Below are positions 28,832 to 38,970 of a stretch of DNA of 64,000 nt, one piece after another. Origin of the DNA: CAWCFV01 sp963794995 (GTDB lineage Bacteria; Actinomycetota; Actinomycetes; JACCUZ01); contig CAWCFV010000002.1 of NCBI GenBank assembly GCA_963794995.1, forward strand, positions 2,170,001 to 2,234,000, read 5' to 3'. The position numbers were made by a program, and so were the translations under genes. How positions within the stretch are numbered: position 1 is the first letter of the stretch; each line of letters opens with the position of its first letter. The notes under the pieces were generated by a model. The model saw only the letters and a program-made list of their open reading frames with translations, searched no databases and was not told the DNA's origin.

Positions 28832-29925
28832 ATGACTTCTGGCATCGACCCCAGGTCGCGGTCGTGGGGAGTGCCAGACCGAGCTGCGCGGCCGGACGGC
28901 AACCGCCAGCACGTCGACCTGATCGCGGAGGCCGTCGCGCAGGCCCTGCTCGGCACCGGTCTGACCATGCGCGAGGTCGACTTCGTGATCGACTCGGCAG
29001 CGACTTCCTCGACGGCCGCAGCATCTCGAACTGCGGGTTCCTCGGCGCCATGGGTGCGCACCACAAGGAGGAGTCCCGCGTCGAGGAGGACGGCCTCTGG
29101 GCGCCCACGTACGCCGCGACCAAGCTCTGGGTGGCACGGGGTCGGTCGGGCTCGTCGTCGCCTACTCGAAGTCGTCGGAGAGCGACCCGCGCAACTACTG
29201 GTCGAGCCTGGCCGAGCCGTTCACCCAGCGGCCGGTCGGCCTCGACCACCGGTCGGCAGCCGGGCTCTACGCCCAGCGCTACCTGATGCGCCGGCGACGG
29301 CGAGGACCTGGACGGTCAGCGACGACGCCTGGAGCAGCGGCCCGTACGGCTGGCAACGACGTGGCCGGCTCGACGTCACCGAGGCCCGGTGGACGAGCGA
29401 GGCCGCGCGCCCCTGACGCTCCGCGACCTGTCCCGGCCGGTCGACGGCGCGGTCGCCGTGGTGCTGGGCACCGCGCACGTGGCAGCCAGATCGGCGGGAG
29501 TCGGGTGGGTGACGGCATGGGCGCGGCGATCGACGAGCACTTCCTCGCGGCGCGCGAGCCCGTCGCTGCCGGCCGCGCGGCCGCAGCGCGACCGCGTACC
29601 GGATGGCGGACTCGATGGCGCGGGCGACTTCGACATCGTCGAGGTGTCGGCGGGCTCCACCGTCGGCGAGCTGATGGTCGTCGAGGCCCTGGGCCTGGCC
29701 AGGAGGGCACGGCTGGACGCGTACGCCGGCGACGTCGTCCGGAACCCCTCGGGGGCGCACTGCCGCCGACCCGGTGATGGCGACCGGGCTCGTCCGGCTG
29801 CACGAGGTGGCCCGGGTACTGGGCGGCGGAGCCCGTGTTCGACGGCGGCGAGGCGCGGCCTCGTCCACGGCACGGGAGGACTCGGAATGCAGAACCACTG
29901 CGTCGTCGCGCTGGAGCGGGCATGA
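28832..29925 (+). pseudogene. Thiolase-like protein, first module, subunit A (frameshifted)
   Basis: From ATG 28832 frames join to about 365 residues: LIAEAVAQALLGTGLTMREV, DFVIDSGSDFLDGRSISNCG, FLGAMGAHHKEESRVEEDGL, SESDPRNYWSSLAEPFTQRP, then FDIVEVSAGSTVGELMVVEA and GLGMQNHCVVALE before TGA at 29925. It follows the lipid-transfer-protein or SCP2-thiolase pattern, but I do not see the usual N-x-C-A-S-G catalytic cysteine loop. It overlaps the next thiolase gene (ATGA) and sits in a thiolase-thiolase-DUF35 set repeated at 44508-47183. Confidence 0.72.
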
Positions 29926-31068
29926 CGTCGGTCGCCATCGTCGGCACGGGACAGACGGTTCACGCCCGTCGCCGGCTCGACGTCAGCCAGGCCGGGCTCG
30001 CGCGCGAGGCCGCCGGAGGCCCTCGCCGACGCCGGGCTGACGATGGACGACATCGACTCGGTGGTCGTGGCGAGTGGCCCGGCGATGTTCGGCGCGGTGA
30101 ACCAGCCGGAGAAGTGGCTGGTCGACGCGCTCGGCGCGCGGTGAAGCCGGTCGTCCGGGTCACCAGCGGCGGCGGCACCGGCCTCGCCGGGGCGCTGCGG
30201 CGATCAACCGATCAAGGGCGGGACGGCGCGCCGGTCTGGTCGTGGCCTACGACAAGCTCTCCGAGGGCGCGCTCCAGGCCTCGATTCCACGCTCTACGAC
30301 CCGTTCTGGGGCCGGGACTTCGCCGTCGGGATCATGGGCTTCTCGGCGGCCTACTGGCTCGCCCGGATCGACGAGCTCGGGCACACCGAGGAGGCGGCGG
30401 CGATGGTCGCGGTCAAGAACCACGCGAACGCGCTGCTCAACCCGAAGGCGCACGTGCGGAAGGAGGTCACCGTCGAGGACGTGCTGGCCTCCCGGCCGCT
30501 CTGCTGGCCGATCAAGGTCCTCGACGTGCCGCCGATCTCCGACGGCGCCTGCGCGGTGATCCTGGCGGCGGAGGAGGACGCCGAGACGATCACGGACAAG
30601 CCGGCCTGGATCCGCGGGATGGCCTACTACTGCGAGGCCGACAACGGCCCGGACCGGTCGATGCTCCAGTCGGAGCCGCTCAGGACGGCCGCGGCCCAGG
30701 TCTACAGGGAGGCGGGATCACCAACCCGGCGGCAGTTCGACGTGGTCGAGGTCCAGGAGCCCTACACCTGCTTCGAGCTCAGCTACTACGAGGGCCTCGG
30801 CCTCTGCGAGGAGGGCGGGGCCGCCGAGCTGATCGCATCCGGCGCCACCGAGATGTACGGGGACATCCCGGTGAACCCGTCCGGGGGATGCATGGGTGCC
30901 AACCCGATCGGCGCGACGGCGCTGATCCGCCTGGCGGAGGCGGCGATGCAGGTGACCGGCAAGGCCGGCGACCACCAGATCCCGGAGGCCGAGCTGGCAC
31001 TCGTCCAGGCCGGCGGCGGCTGGGCCAACCTTCGCGGCGTCGCCGTCGTCGGCTCGAGCAAGGACTAG
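29922..31068 (+). pseudogene. Thiolase-like protein, first module, subunit B (frameshifted in first half)
   Basis: From ATG 29922 (MTSVAIVGTGQTVHA) the first half is broken by indels; from about 30334 the frame is clean: MGFSAAYWLARIDELGHTEE, VTVEDVLASRPLCWPIKVLD and NPSGGCMGANPIGATALIRL. The expected length is about 382 residues. The loop that normally holds the catalytic cysteine reads VTSGGGTGLAG, and the usual GHP histidine near the C-terminus is replaced by ANP. It is therefore unlikely to be a classical thiolase. Lipid-transfer-protein aldolases that pair with DUF35 partners, as in steroid side-chain cleavage, are the closest idea. Confidence 0.75.
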
Positions 31069-31075
31069 GAGACTC

Positions 31076-31984
31076 ATGACCACCGAGCTGGCAGCCACCG
31101 CCGACATGGCGACGTGTCCGCGGCGATCAATGGCGTACACGCTGACCCGGCGCGCGTCGGCACCTTCCTCGCCGAGCTCGGTCAGCGGCGGATTCTCGGC
31201 TCGTGCTGCGCGTCGTGCGCGACGGCCGGGTCCGGCACAGGACTTCTCTGGCGATCTGCGGCGCGGAGACGCCGGACTTCGGGCAGGTGCCCGAGGTCGG
31301 TGACCTGGAGGCGTGGACGGTCACCGACGAGGGGATCGTGCGCTGGTCCGGATGGACGGCACGACATCTCGTTCCTCCACGGCATCGTGGACGCCGATCC
31401 TGGCTCGCTCGAGGTGGGCATGCGGGTCGGCGGTGTGGGCCGACCAGCCCGGCGGTCACGTCCTCGACCTGGTCGGCTTCGCGCCGGCCCCCGGGCGGAC
31501 CTGCAGGAGCTCGCCGAGGTGTCGGGGCCGACGAGCCGATCCAGCAGCTGGCGTACGCGATGCGGCTGGCGTACGAGCACGCCTACGGCCACTACTACGG
31601 GACGCTCTTCGACGGCATCGCCCACCGCCGGCACATCCGGCGGGTCGCTGTCCCAGCTGGAGGGTGTTGGTCCGCCGCGACCACTGTGCGAGAAGGCTAC
31701 GTCCCAACCAGCAGTGGGTCGATCTTCCCCGACACCGGGGTGGTCCAGGGCTGCTCGGTCGTGCACTCGGTTCGTCGGCCAGCGCCCGTTGCCGACCGTC
31801 TACGCCAAGATCCACCTCGACGTACGTCGACCCGGCCCATCCACATCGTCGGCGGACTGACGGCGGAGGAGGCCCGGCAGGCGGGGGGCGGCCCGGCTCG
31901 CGGGTCCGCGCGGTCGGAGCGACCGGCACACCGGCAGCTTCGCACCACATCGACTACTTCGTCGTCGAGGCACCGGATGAGTGA
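31076..31984 (+). pseudogene. Double DUF35 (zinc ribbon plus OB-fold) protein (frameshifted)
   Basis: Joined frames give about 300 residues with the DUF35 pattern twice. The first unit has LAELGQRRILGSCCASCAT and a CG-A partner pair, then an OB-fold segment DPGSLEVGMRV. The second has YEHAYGHYYGTLFDGIAHRR, a second cysteine pair region near 31660 and an OB-fold ending HIDYFVVEAPDE. The paralogue at 46674 has only one unit. DUF35 proteins bind CoA substrates and partner with thiolase-fold proteins. It starts eight bases after the thiolase stop with AGGAGA upstream. Confidence 0.68.
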
Positions 31985-32771
31985 CGCGGACGTCCTCGAC
32001 GTCCGGGTCGAGGATGGTCTGGCCGTCTGACGCTGAACCTGCAGGGACGCCATGAACGTGCTCAACCTGGAGCTGAAGGCGGCCCTCGCCGACTGGCTGG
32101 CCAGGCCCGGTCAACGACTCGCGCGGGCCGTCCTCCTTACCGGTGCGGGAAAGGCGTTCTGCGCGGTGGGGACCTGAAGGAGACTCGAACCGGACCGGCC
32201 GCGCAGGAGCCCCGGATGCGTCAGGACCAGCTCTGCGCAGGCCCTCTCGCTGCGCGGCTGCCGTGCCCACCGTGGCCGCGGTCAACGGGCATGCCCATGG
32301 CGGCGGCCTGAGCCGGCGCTTGCCTGCGACCTGGTGTCGCGGTCCGCGGACCCGCCCATGCACTCGGTTTCGTCCAGCCGGGGCCTCGCCCCGGCTGCGG
32401 ATCGCCCACTTCCTCCCGCACATCGTGGGCACGGCCAGGGCGAGGGAGTCCTCCTCACCGCCCGGCGCTTCGACGCCGCAGACGCTCGACTCGGCCTGGT
32501 CTGCGAGGTGGTGGAAGCGTCGAGCTGGTGACCCGCGCGATGAGCTGGCGCGGCACCTGGCCGGCGGGCCGCCGGTCGCTCTCGGTCTCGCGGAAGACGT
32601 CGGTCGACCAGTCCTGGACCACGCCTCGACCAGTTCGCGGATCTCGACCAGTACTTCCAGGCGTTGACGCGCACCTCCGTCGACCACGCAGGGGGTCGCC
32701 GCGTTCCTGGAGAGGCGGCCGCCCAGTTCGGTCGGAGGGTCGGATTCGCGACCCTACAAGACGTGTCCTAG
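31977..32771 (+). pseudogene. Enoyl-CoA hydratase family protein (frameshifted)
   Basis: From ATG 31977, inside the end of the DUF35 gene, frames join to about 265 residues: MSDADVLDVRVEDGLAV, ELKAALADWLARPGQRLARA, VLLTGAGKAF with a following GGDLKETRTG, the oxyanion segment AAVPTVAAVNGHAHGGGLS, and FATLQDVS before TAG at 32769-32771. The crotonase fold and GGDLKE motif are clear. At least six indels break it. It probably hydrates an enoyl-CoA in beta-oxidation. The biotin carboxylase frame already begins inside its end. Confidence 0.7.
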
Positions 32772-34133
32772 TAGCAAACCAAGGAGAGATCACAGTCCCG
32801 CATCGTGCGCGCATGCTTCGACAAGAGATGGTCGATGGTGCGCAGCATCCAGCGAAGCACTGCGGGCACGGATGGCCGATGGTGTCGTCGTCATCGGGCG
32901 CCCGGCGCCCGCCGACAGCTACCTGTGGGTCGAGCGGGTCGTCTCGGCCACCTTGGTGACGGGTGCGATGCCGTCCACCGGGGGTATGGGTTCCTCTCCG
33001 AGCGCCCGGAGCTGGCAGAGGCCTGCGAGGAGCACGGCATCGCGTTCGTCGGGCCGTCGCGGCAGGGTGATGCGCCGGGCCGGCGACACAGCTCTCGGCC
33101 CGGGCAGTGTCGCAGGCGTCGGCGTGCCCACCAGCTCGGGTCGCCGTCGCTCGCGACCGTCGAGGACGCCCTGGCCTTCGCCGCGGAGGGCGCCACCTAC
33201 CCCTACGTCCTGAAGGCGTCCGCGGGAGGGGGTGGCCGCGGCATGACCGTGGTGCGTGATGCTGGCGAGCTGGAACGCGGCTTCGAGCTGTCCGCCAGGA
33301 GGCACTGGCCGCCTTCGGCGACGGGACCGTCTTCCTGGAGCGGTTCGTCGAGCGCGCCCGGCACGTCGAGGTCCAGGTGCTGGGCGACACGCACGGGAAC
33401 GTCGTGCACCTGGGGGAGCGGGACTGCAGCGTCCAGCGTCGTCACCAGAAGCTGGTGGAGGAGGCCCCCGCCGTGGGCCTGCCGCCGGACCTCGTCGAGG
33501 GAGTGCGCTCGGCGGCGGTCGCGCTCGCCCGCGAGCTCGAGTACGTCGGCGCCGGGACGGTGGAGTTCCTCGTCGACGTCGACCGGGAGACGTTCACGTT
33601 CCTCGAGATCAACGCGCGGGTCCAGGTCGAGCACCCGGTGACCGAGATGGTGACCGGCATCGACATCGTCCGCGAGCAGCTGCGGATCGCCGCCGGCGAC
33701 CCGCTGCTCTTCGCTCAGGACGACGTGGTGATCGCCGGGCACAGCATCGAGTGCCGGCTGAACGCCGAGGACCCGGACGCCGGTTTCGCCCTCAGCCCCG
33801 GCCGGCTGACCGAGGGGACCCCCCGTGGGCGACGGGATCAGGGTCGACACCTTCGCCGAGCCGGGACGACGATCCCGCCGTTCTACGACTCGATGATCGC
33901 CAAGCTGATCGTCCATGGCCCCGACGGGCACGGCGGTCCGGCTCATGCGCCGCACGCTCGCCCGGACCGGAGTGGTCGGTGTGACGACCACCGCGTCCTT
34001 CCACGACGGGACCTCGCCCACCCGGAAGGTTCGCGACCGCGCCGGTGACCACGCGCTGGCTCGAGCGGTGTCGCCGGGTGGTGTCGACCCGTGCGCCCGT
34101 ACACCTCCCGGATCTACCAACCGATTGATGTGA
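32740..34133 (+). pseudogene. Biotin carboxylase subunit (AccC-like; frameshifted)
   Basis: Joined frames give about 460 residues, the usual length of a biotin carboxylase: RRVLVANQGEIT at the N-terminus, GYGFLSERPELAEACEEHGI, AFVGPS, then the ATP-grasp glycine loop VLKASAGGGGRGMTVVRDAG, HLGERDCSVQRRHQKLVEEA, FLEINARVQVEHPVTEMVTG and SIECRLNAEDPDAGF. It charges the biotin of the carrier at 28168 with carbonate using ATP. The start is not fixed because of an indel near 32740-32790. Residues from 33377 to about 33825 are free of shifts. The upstream hydratase overlaps it. Confidence 0.78.
34114..34133 (+). promoter_or_regulatory. Variant TetR-type operator before the TetR gene
   Basis: The site reads TACCAACCGATTGATGTGAT, one base off the CCAAACG core with a weaker right half. 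It lies 16 bases before the probable TetR start and would allow autoregulation. It also overlaps the end of the carboxylase gene, so it may be chance. Confidence 0.35.
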
Positions 34134-34148
34134 TCGCGACAGGAGAGC

Positions 34149-34842
34149 CATGCCCCCCAGGAGCCTCGCCCCGTCTCGGACCGGGTGGCCACCGGCACCC
34201 GGGGTCCCGGCTCGCTGAACGGCGAGCGGGCCCGCGACGGCGAGGTGATCGAGGCAGCGGTCAAGATCTTCTGGGAGAAGGGCTACGCGAACGCGTCCGT
34301 GCAGGACGTCGCCGACGCGCTGGGCATGCTCAAGGGCAGCCCTCTACTACTACATCGACTCCAAGGAACGGCTGCTCGAGAAGATCTTCGACGACTCGCA
34401 CGCGAATTGAGCGAGATCGCTGGCCGCCGCGACGTCGACCAGTGACAGCGCGGCCGAGCGCGTCGCGCGGTTCCTCTTCGACTACGCCCTGTCGACCCTG
34501 ACCCACCTCGGCGCCGCGGCCTCTACGCCCGGGAGTGGCGTTAGGCCTCCGCCACGTTGAGGACCTGCTGGCAGAGCAACAGCGCTTCTACGACCGCCAC
34601 CCTCCGCCGGCTCCTGCTCGAGGGACAGGAGGAGGGAACGATTCTCGCCGGACTCGTCCCCGCGCCGGCGTGGCTGTTGTCTGGGCCGCCTTCACCGGCC
34701 TGCCCGACTGGTACCGGCCGCGACCAGGCCCAGGCCCGCAAGGTCTCGGCGAATGTACGTCGAGCTCGCCCGGCGCACGTGCGGGGCGACGGACGCGTGG
34801 GCCGACGCGTCGGGCTACCTGTTCGCGGGCCAACGGGTGTGA
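34149..34842 (+). pseudogene. TetR/AcrR-family transcriptional regulator (frameshifted)
   Basis: Frames join to about 230 residues. The DNA-binding domain is clear: VIEAAVKIFWEKGYANASVQ and DVADALGMLKGS, followed in another frame by YYYIDSKERLLEKIFDDSH. The ligand domain includes DYALSTLTHLGAA, VEDLLAEQQRFYD and TLRRLLLEGQEEGTI. ATG 34149 is the likely start (GGAGAGCC before it) and TGA 34840-34842 the end. Four or more single-base indels break it. It is the only TetR gene in the window and the natural reader of the CCAAACG operators found across the 48-kb region, with an acyl-CoA as probable ligand. Confidence 0.75.
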
Positions 34843-34857
34843 CCCCGCCACGTCGCG

Positions 34858-35781
34858 GTGTCCCCCGACTACGACGCGCTCCCCCTCGACGAGGCGCTCG
34901 AAAATGCGGCACTCCTGGGGGTGCTCGACCGCGACCTCGGGTCGGATGTCCCCGGTTACCGCCGAGACCTCGTGCTCGCCGCGGTGGCGACCGTGTCCCG
35001 CGGGCGGACGGTGTCCTTGAACCTCTCGCTCGGCGAGATCGACCCCGCGCTGTTCGGCCGGGCACGTCGGGAGCATGGCGTGCATCGACCGAACTCAACA
35101 TCTTCGAGGACGAACTGGACGGCTACAACCCGCAGCTCCGCAGTGGACGGGTTCCGCCACGTCCGGGCCCGGGACCGGGGCTTCTACGGCGGGGTGACCG
35201 ACCTCGAGACCGCGGGCGACGCCCCTCGGGATCGAGCACCTCGCCCGGAACGGCATCGTGGGCCGCGGCCTGCTGGTGGACGTCTGCGGGCGGTACGCGC
35301 GCACCGGCCACGCCCACGACCCGCTCGGACCCTCGCCGATCGGTCGACGGTACTGGCGGCCGTGATGCACAGCCAGGGTGTGGACCCACGAGCCGGCGCG
35401 ACAAATCGCCGCATCTGGACCGGCTGGGTCGGGGCCTACCGGGGCCTGCCGGCCGGGCAGCGCGCTGAGGAGGCGGTGTGGCGTCAGTTCACGGGGCTGC
35501 GGGCCGACGAGGGGATGGCGCGTAGTCTCTGGAACCTGCGACCCGGCGCGGTGGCGACGGACAACCCCGGTTTCGAGTGGGCGCCGGGCAGCAGGGAGGA
35601 CGGCTTCCTCCACTGGCGGCTGCAGCCCATGCTCGGCATGGTGATGGGGGAGCTGCTCGACTTCGAGACGCTGGCGGGACGCTGCGCGGAGCTGGGCCGG
35701 TACGAGTTCCTGTTCGTCGCCGCCCCGCTCCCTGTGCCCGGCGGGCTGAGCTCGCCGGCCAACGCGGTGGCCGTTCTGTGA
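34858..35781 (+). CDS. Cyclase-family (kynurenine-formamidase-like) hydrolase (compensating frameshifts)
   Basis: GTG 34858 opens a frame that closes at 35781, about 307 residues. The N-terminal third (RGRTVSLNLSLGEIDPALFG) and last half (EWAPGSREDGFLHWRLQPML, FLFVAAPLPVPGGLSSPANA) are in frame. Residues about 75-165 are out of frame, and there the neighbouring frames give the family QWDG-x-RH metal site (VDGFRHVRARDRGFYGG survives in one). It resembles the minus-strand gene at 40394, which ends RLPGALGSPANAM. Family members hydrolyse cyclic amides or esters or ring diketones with a divalent metal. Its substrate is unknown. Confidence 0.7.
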   Translation: MSPDYDALPLDEALENAALLGVLDRDLGSDVPGYRRDLVLAAVATVSRGRTVSLNLSLGEIDPALFGRARREHGVHRPNSTSSRTNWTATTRSSAVDGFRHVRARDRGFYGGVTDLETAGDAPRDRAPRPERHRGPRPAGGRLRAVRAHRPRPRPARTLADRSTVLAAVMHSQGVDPRAGATNRRIWTGWVGAYRGLPAGQRAEEAVWRQFTGLRADEGMARSLWNLRPGAVATDNPGFEWAPGSREDGFLHWRLQPMLGMVMGELLDFETLAGRCAELGRYEFLFVAAPLPVPGGLSSPANAVAVL

Positions 35782-36143
35782 CGCTCCTCGTCCGCCAGCA
35801 GCCGGCGGCCACACCCGCAGACGTCGGGGCCCGTCTGCACGACGCCTTCGTCGCGGTGCGATGCTCGTGCTCGCCGGGGACCCGGTGGTGATCTGCGTCG
35901 ACGCCCCGGCTCTCCTCGGGCAGGCCTCGCCCGAGGACTCCACCGTCGCGAGCGGCCTGCTCGGGCTCGCGAGGGCGCTCGCCTTCGAGGGCGGCGCGAA
36001 GGGCTGGCGGATCAACGTGGTCGCCGTCGACGCGGGCGAGGACCCGGATCCGCAGCTCGTGGAAAGCGGCCGCGTCCACTCCTGGACTCACCGGTCAGGT
36101 GCTCAACGTGAGCAGCGGGGCCGTCGGCAAGGTCGTGCCATGA
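35778..36143 (+). pseudogene. Small SDR-like protein, N-terminally reduced (frameshifted)
   Basis: GTG 35778 overlaps the previous TGA. The frame reads VTLLVRQQPAATPADVGARL and then shifts near 35860 to MLVLAGDPVVICVDAPALLG, GLLGLARALAFEGGAKGWRI and NVVAVDAG. A further shift gives LTGQVLNVSSGAVGKVVP before TGA 36141-36143. At about 121 residues it looks like the C-terminal part of a short-chain dehydrogenase without the TGxxxGxG motif or the YxxxK pair. It precedes a full SDR gene with a four-base overlap and may be a non-catalytic partner of it. Confidence 0.5.
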
Positions 36144-36873
36144 CGACGGCTGGGTGCGCTGTCGTGACGGGCGCAGCAGGCGGCCTGGGCGTCCCGATCG
36201 CGCGCGCCCTCGGTGAGGCCGGCTACGAGCTGCTGCTGGTGGACATGGCGGAGGGCGCGCACGACGTCGCGCGCGACCTCACCGCCGGAGGCATGGCCGC
36301 GCGAGCCGTGGTCGCCGACCTCTCGACCGACGACGGCCTCGCGTCGGTCGTCGCCGCGGTCGGGTCGTCGGCCGCGGACCTGCGGCTCCTGGTCAACAAC
36401 GCCGGCATCACCCGGGACGCCCGGCTCGGCCAACCTCACGGCCGACGCGTTCGACCTGGTCGTCTCCGTCAACCTCGTGTCGGCGATGCGCCGCGACGTA
36501 CGCGCTCGACGAGCACTTCGTCGACGGGTCGGCGATCGTCAACATGAGCTCCCGCGCGGCGCTGGGCAACTTCGGCCAGGCCAACTACGTGACCTCGAAG
36601 TCGGGGCTGGTCGGCTTCACCCGCGCGCTGGCCCAGTCGTGGGCCCCGAGAGTGCGCGCGAACGCCGTCGCGCCCGGCCTGATCGACACCCCGATGACCC
36701 AGGCCATGCCGCCCGACGTGCTGGCCAAGTCGGTGGCCCGGGTGCCCGCGCAGCGCATCGGCACCGCCGCCGACGTGGCCGCTGCCGTGGTGTTCCTGGC
36801 CTCCGGTTACTCGCCGGCGTACGTGAACGGTCAGGTCCTCACCGTCTGCGGCGGCCGGAGCATCTCGCCCTAG
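36140..36873 (+). pseudogene. Short-chain dehydrogenase/reductase, FabG-like (frameshifted)
   Basis: ATG 36140 overlaps the previous stop. The N-terminus AVVTGAAGGLGVPIARALGE carries the cofactor motif, LRLLVNNAGITRDARLG follows, and two indels near 36430 and 36500 break the middle. From 36544 the frame is clean: MSSRAALGNFGQANYVTSKS gives the catalytic Ser, Tyr and Lys, and APGLIDTPMTQAMPPDV with the C-terminus VNGQVLTVCGGRSISP completes a protein of about 244 residues. It is probably a 3-hydroxyacyl-CoA dehydrogenase or related ketone reductase in the beta-oxidation part of the region. Confidence 0.78.
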
Positions 36874-36902
36874 TCCCGTCTCGCCCTCGTCGTCCCCGGC
36901 GT

Positions 36903-36924
36903 TGACACGGGCACTGCCGTGTCA
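36903..36924. promoter_or_regulatory. Perfect inverted repeat, terminator or regulator site
   Basis: TGACACGG and CCGTGTCA form perfect eight-base arms around GCACTG, 30 bases after the SDR stop. There is no T-run. It could end the upstream unit or bind a regulator, since it abuts the operator at 36932. Confidence 0.45.
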
Positions 36925-36931
36925 TGGGTTC

Positions 36932-36950
36932 GTTCAAACTATCGTTTGGC
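36932..36950 (-). promoter_or_regulatory. TetR-type operator before the acyl-CoA dehydrogenase genes
   Basis: Read on the minus strand the site is GCCAAACGATAGTTTGAAC, with the CCAAACGA core and a GTTTGA right half. It lies 14 bases before the acyl-CoA dehydrogenase start and fits the region-wide operator. Confidence 0.6.
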
Positions 36951-36964
36951 AGATCGGGGAGGCG

Positions 36965-38085
36965 ATGGAACAGGCGCTCCAGCAGGTGGACGACTTCCTG
37001 GCCCGGGCAGAGGGCTGGCTGGCGGACGCCGTGCCCCAGCGCTGGGTCGAGAACCGGGGTGCGCTGAGCGAGGACGAGAAGGTCGAGATCCGGGCCGACT
37101 GGGACCGCCGGCTGTTCGCGGGGGGCTACGCCGGTCTCTCCATCCCGCGGGAGTACGGCGGACAGGGCTCGGCCTGCGCGAGGAGGTGCTCTTCCACGAG
37201 GCGGCCGCGCGGGCGCACGCGCCGGAGGGCATCGGCCGGGTCGGCAAGATCCTCACCATCCCGACCCTGATCGCCCACGGCACGGCCGAGCAGCGGGCGA
37301 AGTACCTCCCCTCGATCCTGCACGGCGAGCAGGTGTGGTGCCAGGGCTTCTCCGAGCCCGGCGCCGGGTCCGACCTGGCGAACATCGCCACGACCGCGCG
37401 CAAGGTCGACGGCGGCTACGTGCTCTCGGGGCAGAAGACCTGGACCAGCTTCGCCCAGTACTCGCAGAAGGCGCTCCTGCTGGCGCGCAGCGACCCCGAG
37501 GCACCGCGCCACCGCAACCTGAGCTTCTTCCTGCTCGACATGGACCAGCCCGGCGTGACCTACCGCACCATCCGCCAGATCTCGGACACCACCCACTTCT
37601 CCGAGCTGTTCCTCGACGACGCGTTCGTCGCCGACGAGGACCTCGTCGGCGCGCAGGGTGCGGGCTGGGCGGTGGCGATGACGACGCTGACGGCGGAGCG
37701 GGGCGGGGTCGAGGCGATCACGCGGTACGTCGACATCCGCGGCGATCTCGACGTGCTGCTCGCATGCTGCGTCACCGGCCCGCTCGACCGAGCCAAGGCC
37801 GCAGACCTCGACGTGCGCCTGGAGCTGCTGCGCTGGCAGGTCATCAAGGCTCTCGACTTCGCCGACGACGAGGCCGCGCTGTTCCGTCGGACGTGCATCC
37901 TCAAGGTGATCTGGAGCGAGGTGTGGCAGCGCGTGACCGAGACCGGCCTGGCCACCCACTGCCCGCTGCACAAGGAGCACTGGCGCAACCAGTACCTGGA
38001 GACCCGGGCCATGAGCATCTACTCCGGAACCAACCAGATCCAGCGCAGCATCATCGGGGACCGCGTGCTGGGGCTGCCGCGATGA
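36965..38085 (+). CDS. Acyl-CoA dehydrogenase, large subunit type (one frameshift)
   Basis: ATG 36965 follows GGGGAGG. About 374 residues result after joining one shift near 37167 (one base lost, after GLSIPREYGGQG). The FAD- and substrate-binding segments are typical: WCQGFSEPGAGSDLANIATT, GYVLSGQKTWTSFAQYSQKA, THFSELFLDDAFVADEDLVG and the C-terminal AMSIYSGTNQIQRSIIGDRV. It oxidises an acyl-CoA to the 2-enoyl-CoA. It overlaps a shorter dehydrogenase gene by four bases, the arrangement seen for heterotetrameric enzymes of steroid side-chain degradation in which only one subunit carries the base. An operator lies just upstream. Confidence 0.83.
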
Positions 38086-38959
38086 GGCAGACGGCAGCGT
38101 CCGAGGTGGGCGAGCTCGCCGCCGAGGCGATCGGCGCGATCGTCGGGAGGGCGCTCGGCGGCCGCCAGGTGGCCGACTACGTGGAGGCTGACCTCCTGCC
38201 CTGGGAGACCTTCGAGGACGGCGGCTGGGACCAGATCGGCGTCGCCGAGCGGACGGCGGCGGAGGCGCCACGCTGCGCGACCTCGTGGCCGTCGCCCAGC
38301 AGTGGGGGGCGTGGTGCGTCCCGCTGCCGTTGCTCGAGAGCATGCTGGCGAAGCGCTGGTCCGCCGCGGCCCGTGAGACGCCCGGACCACTGACCGTGTC
38401 GATCGCCTCCGCAGGGGTGGCCAGCGGGTCGGGCCTGGTCCCGTTCGGCGCGATGCCGGCCGTCGCGGTCGCGCTCTCCCTGGGCACCGACACCGACGGG
38501 TTCAAGTCCGTGGACGATGCGCGGCCCGATCCTTTCGCGCACGGCTTGCGCTGCGCGGTCACGCCCTGGGTGACGGACCTGCCCCTGGCCGCCCGGCACG
38601 AGTTCGAGGTGGTGTGGTCGGCGGAGGTCGTGGGCGCGGCGCAGCGCCTGCTGGACCTGGCCGTCCAGTACTCGAAGGAGCGCGTCCAGTTCGGCAAGCC
38701 GATCGGGAGCTTCCAGGCGGTGAAGCACCAGCTCGCCGACATGCACATCGAGGTGCAGCTCGCGCAGTCCGCAGTGCTGTGGGCGTGCCTCGAGCCCGCT
38801 CAGTCCCCTCGGGTCACCAGGTACGCCGTGGACGCAGCGGTCCGGGTCGCCGAGGAGGCGATCCAGGTCCACGGCGCCATGGGCTTCACCTGGGAGATGG
38901 GCCTGCACTTCTACCTGCGCTCGATGCTCGTCCGGCGTGAGCTGCTCTCGGCGGTCTGA
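38082..38959 (+). CDS. Acyl-CoA dehydrogenase, small partner subunit (one frameshift)
   Basis: ATG 38082 overlaps the larger subunit's stop. The first 57 codons (SEVGELAAEAIGAIVGRALG, DLLPWETFEDGGWDQIGVAE) are followed by a one-base loss near 38255, after which the frame runs LRDLVAVAQQWGAWCVPLPL to TGA 38959. The total is about 292 residues, short for the family. The C-terminal helical bundle is recognisable: AAQRLLDLAVQYSKERVQFG and VHGAMGFTWEMGLHFYLRSM. It is probably the second subunit of a two-gene acyl-CoA dehydrogenase. Confidence 0.78.
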
Positions 38960-38970
38960 GGAGGTCGACC

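Noticed and set aside
32765..32780. Another copy of the CCAAACG operator (AGCAAACCAAGGAGAG)
   Set aside because: The resemblance comes from the coding sequence for VANQGE of the biotin carboxylase. The right half and spacing do not match.
18200..36600. True pseudogene decay as the cause of the broken frames
   Set aside because: Not excluded, but motifs, start-stop overlaps and ribosome sites are intact and breaks are almost all single-base. Error is the better first explanation.
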